The position numbers were made by a program, and so were the translations under genes. Shown piece after piece: positions 28,346-38,104 of a stretch of DNA of 64,000 nt (positions are counted from its first letter, which is position 1; the number at the start of each line of letters is the position of its first letter). The DNA is from Streptomyces sp. S.PB5 (lineage in GTDB: Bacteria > Actinomycetota > Actinomycetes > Streptomycetales > Streptomycetaceae), in assembly GCF_030403745.1 (NCBI RefSeq), contig NZ_JAQMWP010000011.1, forward strand, positions 310,001 through 374,000, written 5' to 3'. Under the pieces are notes generated by a model. That model was not told where the DNA came from, did not search any database, and saw only the letters and a program-made list of their open reading frames with translations.

Positions 28346-29086
28346 CGGTTCCTCCCAGCTGTACGTCCACCGGTGTGGTGAGCTGCCGGTCGGGCCGGCA
28401 ATGCGGGTGGAACCGGTCAACCGTACGGCAACCCGGCACCGAGCTCATCCGGAGAGGTGCCGACGAGCCCCGCAACCTCGACACGTCCGACGATCTGTGT
28501 GAGATCCCGTCCGGTGAACGCGGTCCGGGGCATGCACGCCGACCGGTACGCGTGCGACGCGTACGGGCGCGCTTGCGCCCGGTTCCAGCCGTATCCGGGC
28601 GCAGCGGGCCAACTGCCGCACTGTCCCGACCGACCGCCCGGACGGCGGGGATCTGCACCCGCAGCCTGGTGGGCAGGCCCCGGCCGGCCGGGCGATCACC
28701 GCGCGCCCTCCTGGCCGGGCATGAACGGACCAGGTCGGCAGCACGGGGACGCCGGTCCGGGACTCCTCCGGGATCTCGTGCTGCGACTCGCCAAGCACTC
28801 CGGCGCTCTCCACCGCGGTCACCGGCGGCTGCCGTACACCCGGGTGAGGTTACCGGGACCATGTCGGGCGACCTCTGCCGACGGAACGTTTCCGGGTTCC
28901 CGCGAACACATCGTCCGGAGGCACCACTTGTGGACTCTCCGCCTGTCCGTCGCCGCCTTCGGCCACACGCCCCGGGCAGTTGCCGACGCAGCCGCTGCCG
29001 AGCTGCGCGACCTTGTGCATGACCTGCACCGACAGTGCGTCAGCCGCGGCCATCGCATCGCCTCTCTGTCCTCAACCAGTCGATTT
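28346..29086. other. Gene-poor region between bxlR and the bxlE control elements
   Basis: About 740 bp with open frames on both strands but none with a ribosome site plus recognisable protein. Reading frames have Arg/Pro/His-rich translations typical of shadow ORFs. It is unusually long for a divergent regulator-operon gap in this window and may hold a decayed gene or an unrecognised RNA. Confidence 0.5.
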
Positions 29087-29099
29087 CGAAACAGTTTCG
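29087..29099. promoter_or_regulatory. LacI-type operator CGAAAC-A-GTTTCG
   Basis: A perfect 6-bp inverted repeat around one base, in a TTTCGAAACAGTTTCGG context. CGAA-N-TTCG-like sites are the kind reported for BxlR in another Streptomyces. It lies about 95 bp upstream of the promoter-like element at 29184. Confidence 0.65.
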
Positions 29100-29183
29100 G
29101 TCCCCGTCAAGGGTTTTCTCGAGGGTCGTTCTTGCCCGATATTAAGCGGCTTGCGGCAGCACGACAACGTGCCTGCACACACC

Positions 29184-29213
29184 TTGACAGGGCGTCAGCC
29201 CGAAACCTAATTT
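29184..29213 (+). promoter_or_regulatory. Candidate bxlE promoter
   Basis: TTGACA at 29184-29189, 18-bp spacer, TAATTT at 29208-29213. It resembles a housekeeping-type promoter and would start transcription near 29220, about 80 nt upstream of the solute-binding-protein gene. Confidence 0.55.
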
Positions 29214-29242
29214 GCACAAACAGAGCTCAGAGAAGGCTATTT

Positions 29243-29255
29243 CGAAAACCTTTCA
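29243..29255 (+). promoter_or_regulatory. Degenerate second operator CGAAAACCTTTCA
   Basis: An imperfect copy of the upstream operator (CGAAA ... TTTCA), just after the predicted start site, where binding would block transcription. Confidence 0.45.
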
Positions 29256-29300
29256 ACCTGACTCACGAGAAGCCGATGGCTCTCGAGTGCGGAGAAGAAC

Positions 29301-30614
29301 ATGGCGCTCTCCCGACGTACCCTCCTCGGCCTGGCCGCGGCCGCGCCGGCCTCTGCGGCCCTCGCGGCCTGCGGCTCATCCGGCCCCAGCGAAGGCAGCG
29401 ACGACACGGCCACGTACTGGCACCTGAGCGGCCAGCCTCAGGAAGGCGTCAGGTCCGGTGCCGTGGACCGGTTCAACAAGGCCAACTCCAAGGGGCAGAT
29501 CAAGGTCACCACCTTCGAGAACGACGCCTTCAAGACGAAGATCAAGACCGCCATCGGCGCCGGCAAGGCACCGACCATCATCTGGGGGTGGGGCGGCGGC
29601 ACACTGCGTACCTACGTGGAGGCCGGGCAGGTCGACGACCTCACGCCGTGGTTCGACGAGAACCCCGACATCAAGAACCGGCTCTTCCCGGCCTCGTTCG
29701 GCGCGGCGACCGTCGACGGCAAGATATACGCGATGCCGTTCGAGAGCGTGGAACCGATCGTCCTGTTCTACAACAAGAAGGTCTTCGACGACGTCGGCGT
29801 GGAACCGCCCAAGTCGTGGGACGACATCATGGCCCTGGTGCCCAAGTTCAACGCGGAGGGCATAGCGCCGTTCTCCCTCGGCGGCCAGTCCCGTTGGACG
29901 AACATGATGTGGCTGGAGTTCCTGTTCGACCGCATCGGCGGCCCCGAGGTGTTCCAGGCCGTCTTCGACGGCGAGAAGGACGCCTGGTCCCACCCGGCCG
30001 CCATCGAGGCGCTGACCAAGGTGCAGGACCTGGTCAAGGCGAAGGGGTTCATCAAGGGATTCTCCTCGATCACCGCGGACTCCAACGCCGACCAGGCGCT
30101 CCTTTACACCGGCAAGGCCGCGATGATGCTGCACGGCTCCTGGTCGTACGGCATCCAGCAGACCGAGGGGGGAGACTTCGTCTCCGGCGGCAACCTCGGT
30201 TTCATGAACTTCCCACCCGTCGAAGGCGGCAAGGGCGATCCGGGCAACTCCGTAGGCAACCCCGCCCAGTACCTGTCCATCTCCTCGAAGGCCAGCGCCG
30301 AGCAGAAGAAGATCGCGAAGGACTTCTTCGCCACCGGCGTCCTCCAGGACGAAGAGGTGAAGGCGTGGATCGACACCGGGGCGGTGCCGATCCGCAAGGG
30401 CTCGGAGAAGCTCCTCGCCGAATCCGAGAACGCCGAGTTCCTGCAGTTCATCAATGACATTGCCAGCAACGCGAAGTCGTTCGGCCAGTCCTGGGACCAG
30501 GCGCTCAGCCCGACGGCCGCCGAAACACTCCTTGACAACATCGCCAAGCTGTTCCAGCTGTCCATCTCGCCGAAGCAGTTCACCGACAACCTCAACAAGG
30601 TCATCGGCAAGTGA
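29301..30614 (+). CDS. bxlE: Sugar ABC transporter solute-binding lipoprotein
   Basis: 437 residues. A twin-arginine-like lipoprotein signal (SRRTLLGLAAAAPASAALAAC) with lipobox Cys24 precedes a family 1 (SBP_bac_1) fold. It captures an oligosaccharide, likely xylo-oligosaccharide, outside the membrane for the two permeases that follow. No ATPase gene is in the operon, consistent with the shared MsiK ATPase of Streptomyces importers. ATG 29301 follows GGAGAAG. Overlaps the next gene by 4 nt (GTGA). Confidence 0.88.
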   Translation: MALSRRTLLGLAAAAPASAALAACGSSGPSEGSDDTATYWHLSGQPQEGVRSGAVDRFNKANSKGQIKVTTFENDAFKTKIKTAIGAGKAPTIIWGWGGGTLRTYVEAGQVDDLTPWFDENPDIKNRLFPASFGAATVDGKIYAMPFESVEPIVLFYNKKVFDDVGVEPPKSWDDIMALVPKFNAEGIAPFSLGGQSRWTNMMWLEFLFDRIGGPEVFQAVFDGEKDAWSHPAAIEALTKVQDLVKAKGFIKGFSSITADSNADQALLYTGKAAMMLHGSWSYGIQQTEGGDFVSGGNLGFMNFPPVEGGKGDPGNSVGNPAQYLSISSKASAEQKKIAKDFFATGVLQDEEVKAWIDTGAVPIRKGSEKLLAESENAEFLQFINDIASNAKSFGQSWDQALSPTAAETLLDNIAKLFQLSISPKQFTDNLNKVIGK

Positions 30615-31513
30615 GCGCACTCACGGGCTCTACGGCGCGCGAGGGCCGACGCAGCATCCTGCCCTGGCTGGCCGTGCCGGCGCTGGTGTTCTTCGTCGGC
30701 TTCGCCGTCGTCCCGCTCGTCGGCGTCTTCGTGTTGAGCTTCACGACGTGGGACGGCATCGGCGACATCCACCCGTCCGGGCTGACCAGTTGGCGTGCGG
30801 TGCTCACCAACCCCGGGCTGCCGCACGCCCTCTGGGTGACGTTCCTTGTGATGGCCGTGTCCTGGGCGGTTCAGACACCGGCGAGCATTCTGCTCGGCAC
30901 GTTCCTGGCCGGCCGCCAGCGCTACCGCGCGGTGCTGAGCCTGGTCTACTTCATCCCCCTGCTGCTCAGCTCCGCGGCGATCGCGGTCGCGTACAAGGCT
31001 CTGCTCGACCCCAACTTCGGGCTCGGCGCCGGGCTGGGGTTCGAGTGGCTCAGCAAGGACTGGCTGGGGCGCCCCTGGCTCGCCTTCGGCGTCGTCGTCT
31101 TCGTCGTCTCCTGGCAGTTCGTCCCGTTCCACTCGCTGATCTACCAGGGCGGCGTCCAGCAGATCCCGCAGTCCCTGTACGAGGCCGCGCAGTTGGACGG
31201 CGCCGGGCGGATCCGCCAGTTCTTCAGCATCACGCTGCCCCAGCTGAAATACACCATCATCACCTCGTCGACGCTGATGGTGATCGGCTCGCTCACCTTC
31301 TTCGACCTCATCTTCGTCCTGACCGAGGGCGGCCCCGCAGACGCCACCCGGGTCCTCGCGCTGGACATGTACAAACGGGGCTTCCAGGCCAACCTGATGG
31401 GGCCGGCCAGCGTCATCGCGGTCATCCTCGTCCTGATGGGCCTCGCCATCGCCCTGCTGCTGCGCCGGCTCGGAGGCCGGGACGCCGGTGAGAGCCAGCT
31501 CGAGGGAGTCTGA
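30611..31513 (+). CDS. bxlF: Sugar ABC transporter permease (MalF type)
   Basis: 300 residues with six membrane helices; the cytoplasmic EAA loop YEAAQLDGAGRIRQFFSITL contacts the ATPase. GTG 30611 overlaps the binding-protein stop, giving tight coupling. The downstream permease starts one base after this stop. Confidence 0.9.
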   Translation: MSALTGSTAREGRRSILPWLAVPALVFFVGFAVVPLVGVFVLSFTTWDGIGDIHPSGLTSWRAVLTNPGLPHALWVTFLVMAVSWAVQTPASILLGTFLAGRQRYRAVLSLVYFIPLLLSSAAIAVAYKALLDPNFGLGAGLGFEWLSKDWLGRPWLAFGVVVFVVSWQFVPFHSLIYQGGVQQIPQSLYEAAQLDGAGRIRQFFSITLPQLKYTIITSSTLMVIGSLTFFDLIFVLTEGGPADATRVLALDMYKRGFQANLMGPASVIAVILVLMGLAIALLLRRLGGRDAGESQLEGV

Positions 31514-31514
31514 C

Positions 31515-32408
31515 ATGACCACCACGCTGACCGAGCCGCAACCGCAGAAGACCCTCCCACGTGAGCGGGGCCGACGCCCCGGCGCGACCGCCCGCCGGCG
31601 CAACTGGCTCGGCGGTCTGGCCGGATGGCTCTGGCTCGCCGTCGTCGTAGTACCCCTCTACTGGATTCTCGTCACCAGTCTCAAGGCCCAGAGCAACTAC
31701 TACGCGAGCAACCCGCTGGCACCGCCGACCGATCCCACACTGGACAACTACGAGCTGGTCCTCGAGTCCGACTTCATCAGCTACTTCTGGAACAGCGTCG
31801 TGGTCACCGCCGGCGCGGTGGTGCCGGCGGTCGCCGTCTCCTTCATGGCCGCATACGCCATCGTGCGCGGCTGGCGTATGCGGTTCCTGCGCGTGGTGAA
31901 CGGCATGTTCCTCATGGGCCTCGCCATCCCGCTGCAGGCGACGGCCATCCCGGTCTATCTGATCATCATCAAGCTGCAGCTGTACGACAGCCTGCTGGCG
32001 TTGATCCTGCCGTCGATCGCCTTCGCCATCCCGCTGTCCGTGCTGATCCTCGCCAACTTCATCCGCGACGTGCCCAAGGAGCTGTTCGACTCGATGCGGG
32101 TGGACGGAGCCACCGAGTGGGGGACACTGTGGCGCCTGGCAGCGCCGCTCACCCGCCCGGCCATCCTCACCGTGACGATCTTCAACGCGCTGACCATCTG
32201 GAACGGATTCCTGCTGCCGCTGATCCTCACCCAGGGCCCTTCCCAGCGGACTCTGCCGCTCGCCCTGTGGACCTTCCAGGGCGAGTACGGGGTCAACGTC
32301 CCGGCCCTCCTGGCCGCCGTCGTCCTCACCACCCTGCCCCTGATCATCCTGTACGCGTTCGGCCGCCGCCAGCTGCTGAGCGGTCTGACCGCCGGATTCA
32401 GCCGTTGA
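31515..32408 (+). CDS. bxlG: Sugar ABC transporter permease (MalG type)
   Basis: 297 residues with six membrane helices; a basic Pro-rich N-terminus precedes helix 1 (WLWLAVVVVPLYWILV). The EAA-like loop is DSMRVDGATEWGTLWRLAAP. GAGGGAG lies before ATG 31515. Pairs with the permease just upstream; nine bases separate it from the GH3 gene. Confidence 0.9.
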   Translation: MTTTLTEPQPQKTLPRERGRRPGATARRRNWLGGLAGWLWLAVVVVPLYWILVTSLKAQSNYYASNPLAPPTDPTLDNYELVLESDFISYFWNSVVVTAGAVVPAVAVSFMAAYAIVRGWRMRFLRVVNGMFLMGLAIPLQATAIPVYLIIIKLQLYDSLLALILPSIAFAIPLSVLILANFIRDVPKELFDSMRVDGATEWGTLWRLAAPLTRPAILTVTIFNALTIWNGFLLPLILTQGPSQRTLPLALWTFQGEYGVNVPALLAAVVLTTLPLIILYAFGRRQLLSGLTAGFSR

Positions 32409-32417
32409 CCGACGAAA

Positions 32418-34799
32418 GTGGACGCCGACGTGGCTGTAGAGACCACCACCGGAATCTCCCCCTGGAACGACCCCACCCTTTCCATCGCCGCGAGAGTCGA
32501 CGCCCTGATCGACGCGATGACCCTTCGGGAGAAGATCGCCCAGCTGTACGGAGTGTGGGTGGGCGCCTCCGATCAGGGCGGTGAAGTGGCCCCCCACCAG
32601 CACGACATGGAGGAGGCCGTCGATCTCGACGCGCTTCTGCCCAACGGACTGGGCCAGCTGACCCGGCCCTTCGGCACGGTCCCGGTCGACCCCGCCCTGG
32701 GTGCGCTCTCCCTGGCCCGCACCCAGAGCCGTATCGCCGCCACGAACCGGTTCGGCATCCCCGCTCTCGCGCATGACGAGTGTCTGGCCGGCTTCTCCGC
32801 CTGGGGGGCGACGGCCTACCCCGTTCCGCTGTCCTGGGGCGCCACCTTCGATCCGGACACGGTGCGGCGCATGGCCGCCGCCATCGGCTGCGACATGCGT
32901 GCCGTAGGCGTCCACCAGGGACTCGCGCCCGTCCTGGATGTGGTGCGCGACGCCCGCTGGGGCCGGGTCGAGGAGACCATCGGCGAGGACCCGTACCTCG
33001 TCGGCACCATCGGGACGGCATACGTGCAGGGCCTTGAGTCCGCCGGGATCGTCGCCACCCTCAAGCACTTCGCCGGCTACTCGGCCTCTCGCGCCGGCCG
33101 TAACCTCGCTCCCTCCTCCGTGGGCCCGCGTGAACGCGCCGACGTTCTGCTGCCTCCCTTCGAGATGGCGATCCGTGAAGGCGGCGCCCGGTCGGTGATG
33201 AACGCCTACACCGACACCGACGGCATGCCCTCCGCGGCCGACGAGGATCTGCTCACCGGGCTGCTGCGCGACACGTGGGGCTTCGACGGCACAGTCGTCG
33301 CCGACTACTTCGCCATCGCCTTCCTGAAGACGCTGCACGGCATCGCAGCCGACTGGGCCGGCGCCGCCGGCACGGCGCTGCGCGCGGGCATCGACGTCGA
33401 ACTGCCCAATGCCAAGACATACGGCGCGCCCTTGGCCGAGGCCGTCGCCGACGGCCGCATACCGGAGGCGTTGGTCGATCGCGCCCTGCGCCGGACACTC
33501 ACCCAGAAGGCGATGCTCGGCCTGCTCGACCCGGACTGGAGCCCCGTGCCGGCCGCACTCGACGGGGTGGACCTGGACGACCCGGCCGCCTTGCGCGGCC
33601 GAATCGACCTGGACGGTCCCGAGAATCGCGCGCTGGCCCGCACGGTCGCCGAGGAAGCGGTCGTGCTGCTGAGCAACGACGGCACCCTGCCGCTCGAGAG
33701 GCCGCGCCGCATCGCCCTGCTCGGTCCCAACGCCGACGAGCCCACCGCCGTACTCGGCTGCTACTCCTTCCCCCAGCACATCGGCGTCCGCCACCCCGGT
33801 ACCCCACTCGGCATCGAGCTGCCCACGCTGCGCGACACTCTCGCCGCCGAGTTCCCCGACGCCGAGATCACGGTCGCCCGCGGCACCGGAATCGATGACG
33901 GAGATCTCTCCGGCATCCGCGAGGCCACCCGGGTGGCACGCGAGGCCGACATCGCCCTGGTCGTGCTCGGCGACCGCGCCGGGCTCTTCGGGCGGGGCAC
34001 CACCGGCGAGGGATGTGACGTCGACTCGCTGGTGCTGCCCGGCGCGCAGCAGCAACTGCTCGACGCCCTGCTCCACCTGGAGACACCCGTGGTCACCGTC
34101 CTGCTCGCGGGACGACCGTACGCCCTCGGCCGCGCCGTGGAGGAGTCCGCTGCGATCGTGCAGTCCTTCTTCCCGGGTGAGGAGGGCACTCACGCGATCG
34201 CCGGGGTGCTCAGTGGCCGTACCAATCCCTCCGGACGTCTCCCGGTCAGCGTGCCGCGCGGGCCGGGCTCCCAGCCGGCCACGTACCTCGGGGCACGGCT
34301 CGCTCACGTCAGCGAGGTGTCCAGCATCGACCCGACCCCCGCGTTCGCCTTCGGCCACGGTCTGTCCTACACGCGGTTCGACTGGACAGACCTGACCGTG
34401 GACGTCCAAGAGGCTCCGACGGACAGCGAGTTCACCCTCACCTTCACCGTCCGCAACACAGGCGAGCGGTCCGGAACCGAGGTCGTCCAGCTCTATCTGC
34501 ACGACCCGGTCGCCTCCGTCGTCCAGCCGGTGCAGCGCCTCGTCGGCTACACCCGGGTCGAACTGAAGCCGGGCGAGGCCCGGCGCCTCCGTGTCACGGT
34601 CCCGGCCGACCTCGCCTCCTTCACCGGACGCGACGGTCGGCGCGTCGTCGAACCGGGCGAGCTGGAAGTGCGGTTGGCCGCCTCCAGCGCGGATCCGCGC
34701 CTGACGGCCAGGGTCACGTTGACCGGAACCGAGCGCCATGTGGATCACACGCGACGCTTGCACGCCACGGTCGGGCAGGAGCCGGTTGCCCGGGCATGA
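32418..34799 (+). CDS. bxlA: GH3 beta-xylosidase/beta-glucosidase, cytosolic
   Basis: 793 residues without signal peptide. GH3 N-terminal barrel motifs KHFAGYSASRAGRN, RSVMNAYTDTDGMPS and the nucleophile Asp296 in GTVVADYFAIAF (family usual SD is AD here) are followed by the GH3 C-terminal domain and an FnIII-like end (TFTVRNTGERSGTEVVQLYL). Location behind an importer suggests it hydrolyses imported xylobiose or similar. GTG 32418 and GTG 32430 are both possible; neither has a strong ribosome site. Last gene of the operon. Confidence 0.88.
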   Translation: MDADVAVETTTGISPWNDPTLSIAARVDALIDAMTLREKIAQLYGVWVGASDQGGEVAPHQHDMEEAVDLDALLPNGLGQLTRPFGTVPVDPALGALSLARTQSRIAATNRFGIPALAHDECLAGFSAWGATAYPVPLSWGATFDPDTVRRMAAAIGCDMRAVGVHQGLAPVLDVVRDARWGRVEETIGEDPYLVGTIGTAYVQGLESAGIVATLKHFAGYSASRAGRNLAPSSVGPRERADVLLPPFEMAIREGGARSVMNAYTDTDGMPSAADEDLLTGLLRDTWGFDGTVVADYFAIAFLKTLHGIAADWAGAAGTALRAGIDVELPNAKTYGAPLAEAVADGRIPEALVDRALRRTLTQKAMLGLLDPDWSPVPAALDGVDLDDPAALRGRIDLDGPENRALARTVAEEAVVLLSNDGTLPLERPRRIALLGPNADEPTAVLGCYSFPQHIGVRHPGTPLGIELPTLRDTLAAEFPDAEITVARGTGIDDGDLSGIREATRVAREADIALVVLGDRAGLFGRGTTGEGCDVDSLVLPGAQQQLLDALLHLETPVVTVLLAGRPYALGRAVEESAAIVQSFFPGEEGTHAIAGVLSGRTNPSGRLPVSVPRGPGSQPATYLGARLAHVSEVSSIDPTPAFAFGHGLSYTRFDWTDLTVDVQEAPTDSEFTLTFTVRNTGERSGTEVVQLYLHDPVASVVQPVQRLVGYTRVELKPGEARRLRVTVPADLASFTGRDGRRVVEPGELEVRLAASSADPRLTARVTLTGTERHVDHTRRLHATVGQEPVARA

Positions 34800-34806
34800 A
34801 CCAGGC

Positions 34807-34845
34807 GTGCGCAGCGCACCTCGCGGCAGCGGCAGCGCTGCGCAC
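34807..34845 (+). terminator. Terminator-like hairpin after the GH3 gene
   Basis: GTGCGCAGCG and CGCTGCGCAC are perfect 10-bp arms around 19 nt, 8 nt after the GH3 stop. The rest of the 34800-35047 gap shows nothing else. Confidence 0.55.
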
Positions 34846-35047
34846 ACGGGACCGCAGGGCCAGGCATGTGGTGGTCCGGGCCCGGTGCTTCCGGGGTGCT
34901 CTGTGACCACGCGGCCTGGTGCACGTGCACAGGGAGGAAGGTGCAGAGCAGGCACCCGCGCCTGAGCCTCTGCACGCCGCCCGCCATGGAGAACAGGCAG
35001 GTGTTCCTCGCAGCGAACCACATCGGTATCGCCCGGGCTTCGTCGTC

Positions 35048-36235
35048 TCACAGCACTCCGCGCTGGGCGAGGTTGCGCATCAGCGCTCGTACGCCGAACG
35101 TCCACGGCGCGGCCTGCTCACTGGGGACGACGGTGTTGACCAGAGCGCCGAGTCGCGGGCTGGAGATCCGCACGATGTCGCCGTACTCGTGGGTGAAGCC
35201 CGCCCCGGGTGCCTGTCGGTCCTCGGTGGGGGCGAACAGCGTTCCGGTGAACAACACGAAGCCGTCCGGGTATTGATGGTGCGGACCGTGCGTGGCGGCC
35301 ACCAGGTCCAGTACGTCGCGGCTGATCTCGCGCATGGAACTGCTGCCACGCAGTACGTAGCCGTCCGTGCCGTCGATCCGGAGGTCGATGTCGATCTCGC
35401 GCACGGTGTCGAGGTCGAAGTCCTCGTCGAGCAGGCGGACGAACGGGCCGATCGCGCATGAGGCGTTGTTGTCCTTCGCGCGGGACAGCAGCAGGGCGCT
35501 GCGTCCCTCGATGTCGCGGAGGTTGACGTCGTTGCCGAGCGTCGCGCCGCGTACCCGGCCGCGCGAGTCCACGACGAGGACGGCCTCAGGCTCGGGGTTG
35601 TTCCACACCGAGGCGCCGAGCACGCCGATGTCGGCGCCGGTGCCGACCGCGGACAGTACCGGGGCCTTGGTGAACACTTCCGGGTCCGGCCCGATCCCGA
35701 CCTCCAGGTACTGCGACCACAGTCCTTCGGAGACGAGCAGTTCCTTGGCCTTGTCCGCTTCCGGCGATCCGGGACGGATGCCGTCGAGCGTGCCGCCCAC
35801 CACCTGCCCGACGCGGGCCCGCACCCGCGCGGCCTGCGCCGGATCGCCGCCCGTGCGCTCTTCGATGACGCGTTCCAGCAGACTCCGGGCGAAGGTGACG
35901 CCCGCTGCCTTGATCACGTGCAGGTCGACGGGGGCGAGCAGATGCGGAACGTCACGGCGGCCGGCCGGTGCGTCAAGCAGTTCGTCCAGGCGCCAGACAT
36001 GTCCGCCGTCGGCCTCGCGGACGACTGCCGCCGCGTCGTCGCGTTCCATGAGATCGGAGACGGTGGGTGCGATGGCCGTCAGGTCGACGACCTGCTCGCC
36101 GCGGACCGCGGCCACACACGGTCCGTCCCATTCCGGGTTGTGGACGCGCGCGACGAGGGCGGCTCGGTCGGCGTCCGCCGGCAGGACGGAGCCGGCCGTG
36201 AGGACCGGACGAGGGCGCGCTGCTGCCGATTCCAC
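35048..36235 (-). CDS. FAH-family 2-keto-3-deoxy-sugar-acid dehydratase
   Basis: 395 residues, fumarylacetoacetate-hydrolase fold in its C-terminal half. Metal-site Glu residues lie in SVWNNPEPEAVLVVD and a Lys/Asp-rich motif in NDVNLRDIEGRSALLLSRAKD split; SSMREISR follows. This long FAH variant with an N-terminal extension is typical of 2-keto-3-deoxy-D-xylonate or L-arabinonate dehydratases, which give 2-oxoglutarate semialdehyde in the Weimberg route. It follows the IlvD-type dehydratase with 54 nt between them. GTG 36235 has GGGAGAG upstream. Confidence 0.8.
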   Translation of the reverse strand: MESAAARPRPVLTAGSVLPADADRAALVARVHNPEWDGPCVAAVRGEQVVDLTAIAPTVSDLMERDDAAAVVREADGGHVWRLDELLDAPAGRRDVPHLLAPVDLHVIKAAGVTFARSLLERVIEERTGGDPAQAARVRARVGQVVGGTLDGIRPGSPEADKAKELLVSEGLWSQYLEVGIGPDPEVFTKAPVLSAVGTGADIGVLGASVWNNPEPEAVLVVDSRGRVRGATLGNDVNLRDIEGRSALLLSRAKDNNASCAIGPFVRLLDEDFDLDTVREIDIDLRIDGTDGYVLRGSSSMREISRDVLDLVAATHGPHHQYPDGFVLFTGTLFAPTEDRQAPGAGFTHEYGDIVRISSPRLGALVNTVVPSEQAAPWTFGVRALMRNLAQRGVL

Positions 36236-36289
36236 GATCGATGCTCTCCCGGGTTCGAGGGGGTGCGAGGGGGTGCGGTCACCTGGGAC

Positions 36290-38026
36290 TCAGTGGGAGT
36301 CGCGGGGAACCTCGTGTCCACGGCTTCCGCGCAGGAAACCGAAGTCGGCGCCCTGGTCGGCCTGTTCCACGTGCTGGGTGTAAAGCCAGGCGTAGCCGCT
36401 GGTGTTCCGCTCAGCGGGTGCCTTCCATGCCTGCCGGCGTCGTGTGAGCTCGGCGTCGTCCACGTCCAGGCGCAGGGAGCGGTTCGGGACGTCGAGGACG
36501 ATCGGGTCCCCGTCGTGCACCAGGGCGAGCGGTCCGCCGACGGCGGCCTCGGGCGCCACGTGCAGGACCACTGTCCCGTACCCGGTGCCGCTCATCCGGC
36601 CGTCGCAGACGCGCACCATGTCCTTGACGCCGGCCTTCAGCAGCTTGGCGGGAAGCGGGACGTTGGAGACCTCGGGCATGCCGGGGTAGCCCTTGGGGCC
36701 GGCGTTACGGATGACGATGACGGTGTTCTCGTCGATGTCGAGTTCCGGGTCGTCGGCCACCTCGTGATAGGCCTCGGGGGAGTCGAAGACCCGAGCGGGG
36801 CCGCGGTGGGTGAGCAGGTGCGGTGACGCGGCGGACTGCTTGATCACAGCGCCGTCGGGGCACAGGTTGCCTCGGAGGACGGCGATACCGGTGCCGGCCG
36901 GCTGGAAGGGGGCGTCGAGGGCGGTGATGACGTCGGAGTCGATGCGTTCGGCCTTCGCGGTGTTCTCGGCGACGGTGTGTCCGGTGACCGTGATCTGTCC
37001 GCCGTGCAGCAGTTCGCCGCCGAGCAGTTCGGCCATGACGGCGGGCAGGCCGCCCGCGTAGCAGAAGTCCTCCATGAGGTAGGTGCCGCTGGGCATCAGG
37101 TTGACCAGGGTCGGCACCGCGCGGACCAGGTCGTCGAAGTCCTGGAGGTCCAGCTCGACGCCGAGGCGTCCGGCGATGGCGATGAGATGGATGACGGCGT
37201 TCGTGGAGCCGCCGATGGCCGCGTTGACCCGGATGGCGTTCTCGAACGCCTCCCGGGTCAGGATCTGCGAGGGGCGCAGCTCCTCCTCCACCATGCGTAC
37301 GATGCGCTGCCCCGCCGCCTGCGCGGTTTCCATCCGCCGGGAGTCGACCGCGGGCCAGGCCGCCGAGCCCGGCAGCTGCATGCCGAGCGCCTCAGCCAGG
37401 CAGGCCATCGTCGAGGCGGTTCCCATCGTCATGCAGTGCCCGTTGGAACGGGCCATGCACCCTTCCGCGAAGAAGCACTCCTCCTCGGTCATCCGGCCGG
37501 TCTTCAGGTCTTCCTCGAACTTCCACACGTGGGTGCCGGATCCCACGTCCTGGCCCCGGTACTTGCCATTGAGCATCGGCCCGCCGGTGACCATGACGGC
37601 GGGCAGGTCGACGCTGGCAGCGCCCATGAGCATGGCGGGGGTCGTCTTGTCGCAGCCGGACAGCAGCACGACACCGTCGAGCGGATTGGCCCGGATCAGC
37701 TCCTCGACCTCCATGGCCATGAGGTTGCGGTACAGCATGGCGGTGGGGCGCATCAGGGTCTCGCCGGTGGCCATGGTGGGGAACTGGAGTGGCAGGCCGC
37801 CCGCCTGCCACACGCCGCGCTTGACGGCCTCGGCGACGCGTGTCAGATGGGCGTTGCACGGGGCGAGTTCGGAGGCACTGGTCGCGATACCGATGACGGG
37901 ACGCCCGTCGAACACCTCGTGCCCGAATCCCTGGTTGCGCATCCAGGAGCGGTACACCATCCCGCTGCGGCCCCGTGCGCCGAACCATGCCTGGCTGCGG
38001 CGGCTCGTCTTCTGACCGTCGTTCAT
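36290..38026 (-). CDS. IlvD/Edd-family sugar-acid dehydratase (xylonate/arabonate type)
   Basis: 578 residues. Iron-sulfur ligands are likely in LLSGCDKTTPAM and AEGCMARSNGHCMTMGT; IGGSTNAVIHL and GRMSGTGYGTVVLHVAPEA complete the family. Sequence features and partner (FAH dehydratase, FCD regulator) favour D-xylonate, L-arabonate or a related aldonate over the branched-chain amino acid substrate of IlvD. It would yield the 2-keto-3-deoxy acid for the next enzyme. Divergent from the FCD regulator, with the operator between. Confidence 0.85.
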   Translation of the reverse strand: MNDGQKTSRRSQAWFGARGRSGMVYRSWMRNQGFGHEVFDGRPVIGIATSASELAPCNAHLTRVAEAVKRGVWQAGGLPLQFPTMATGETLMRPTAMLYRNLMAMEVEELIRANPLDGVVLLSGCDKTTPAMLMGAASVDLPAVMVTGGPMLNGKYRGQDVGSGTHVWKFEEDLKTGRMTEEECFFAEGCMARSNGHCMTMGTASTMACLAEALGMQLPGSAAWPAVDSRRMETAQAAGQRIVRMVEEELRPSQILTREAFENAIRVNAAIGGSTNAVIHLIAIAGRLGVELDLQDFDDLVRAVPTLVNLMPSGTYLMEDFCYAGGLPAVMAELLGGELLHGGQITVTGHTVAENTAKAERIDSDVITALDAPFQPAGTGIAVLRGNLCPDGAVIKQSAASPHLLTHRGPARVFDSPEAYHEVADDPELDIDENTVIVIRNAGPKGYPGMPEVSNVPLPAKLLKAGVKDMVRVCDGRMSGTGYGTVVLHVAPEAAVGGPLALVHDGDPIVLDVPNRSLRLDVDDAELTRRRQAWKAPAERNTSGYAWLYTQHVEQADQGADFGFLRGSRGHEVPRDSH

Positions 38027-38104
38027 GTAGGCACTCCCGTGGCTCTGGCGTCGTCCGCTTCGCGATGGGGCGTTGTCGGGTGAGGACCCGCAGGCCGTAC
38101 CCTG

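Noticed and set aside
31422..35105. A 1227-codon open frame on the minus strand across the bxl genes
   Set aside because: Its translation is Gly/Arg/Gln-rich with no family motifs and it is antisense to four well-supported genes. Long antisense frames are expected at this GC content.
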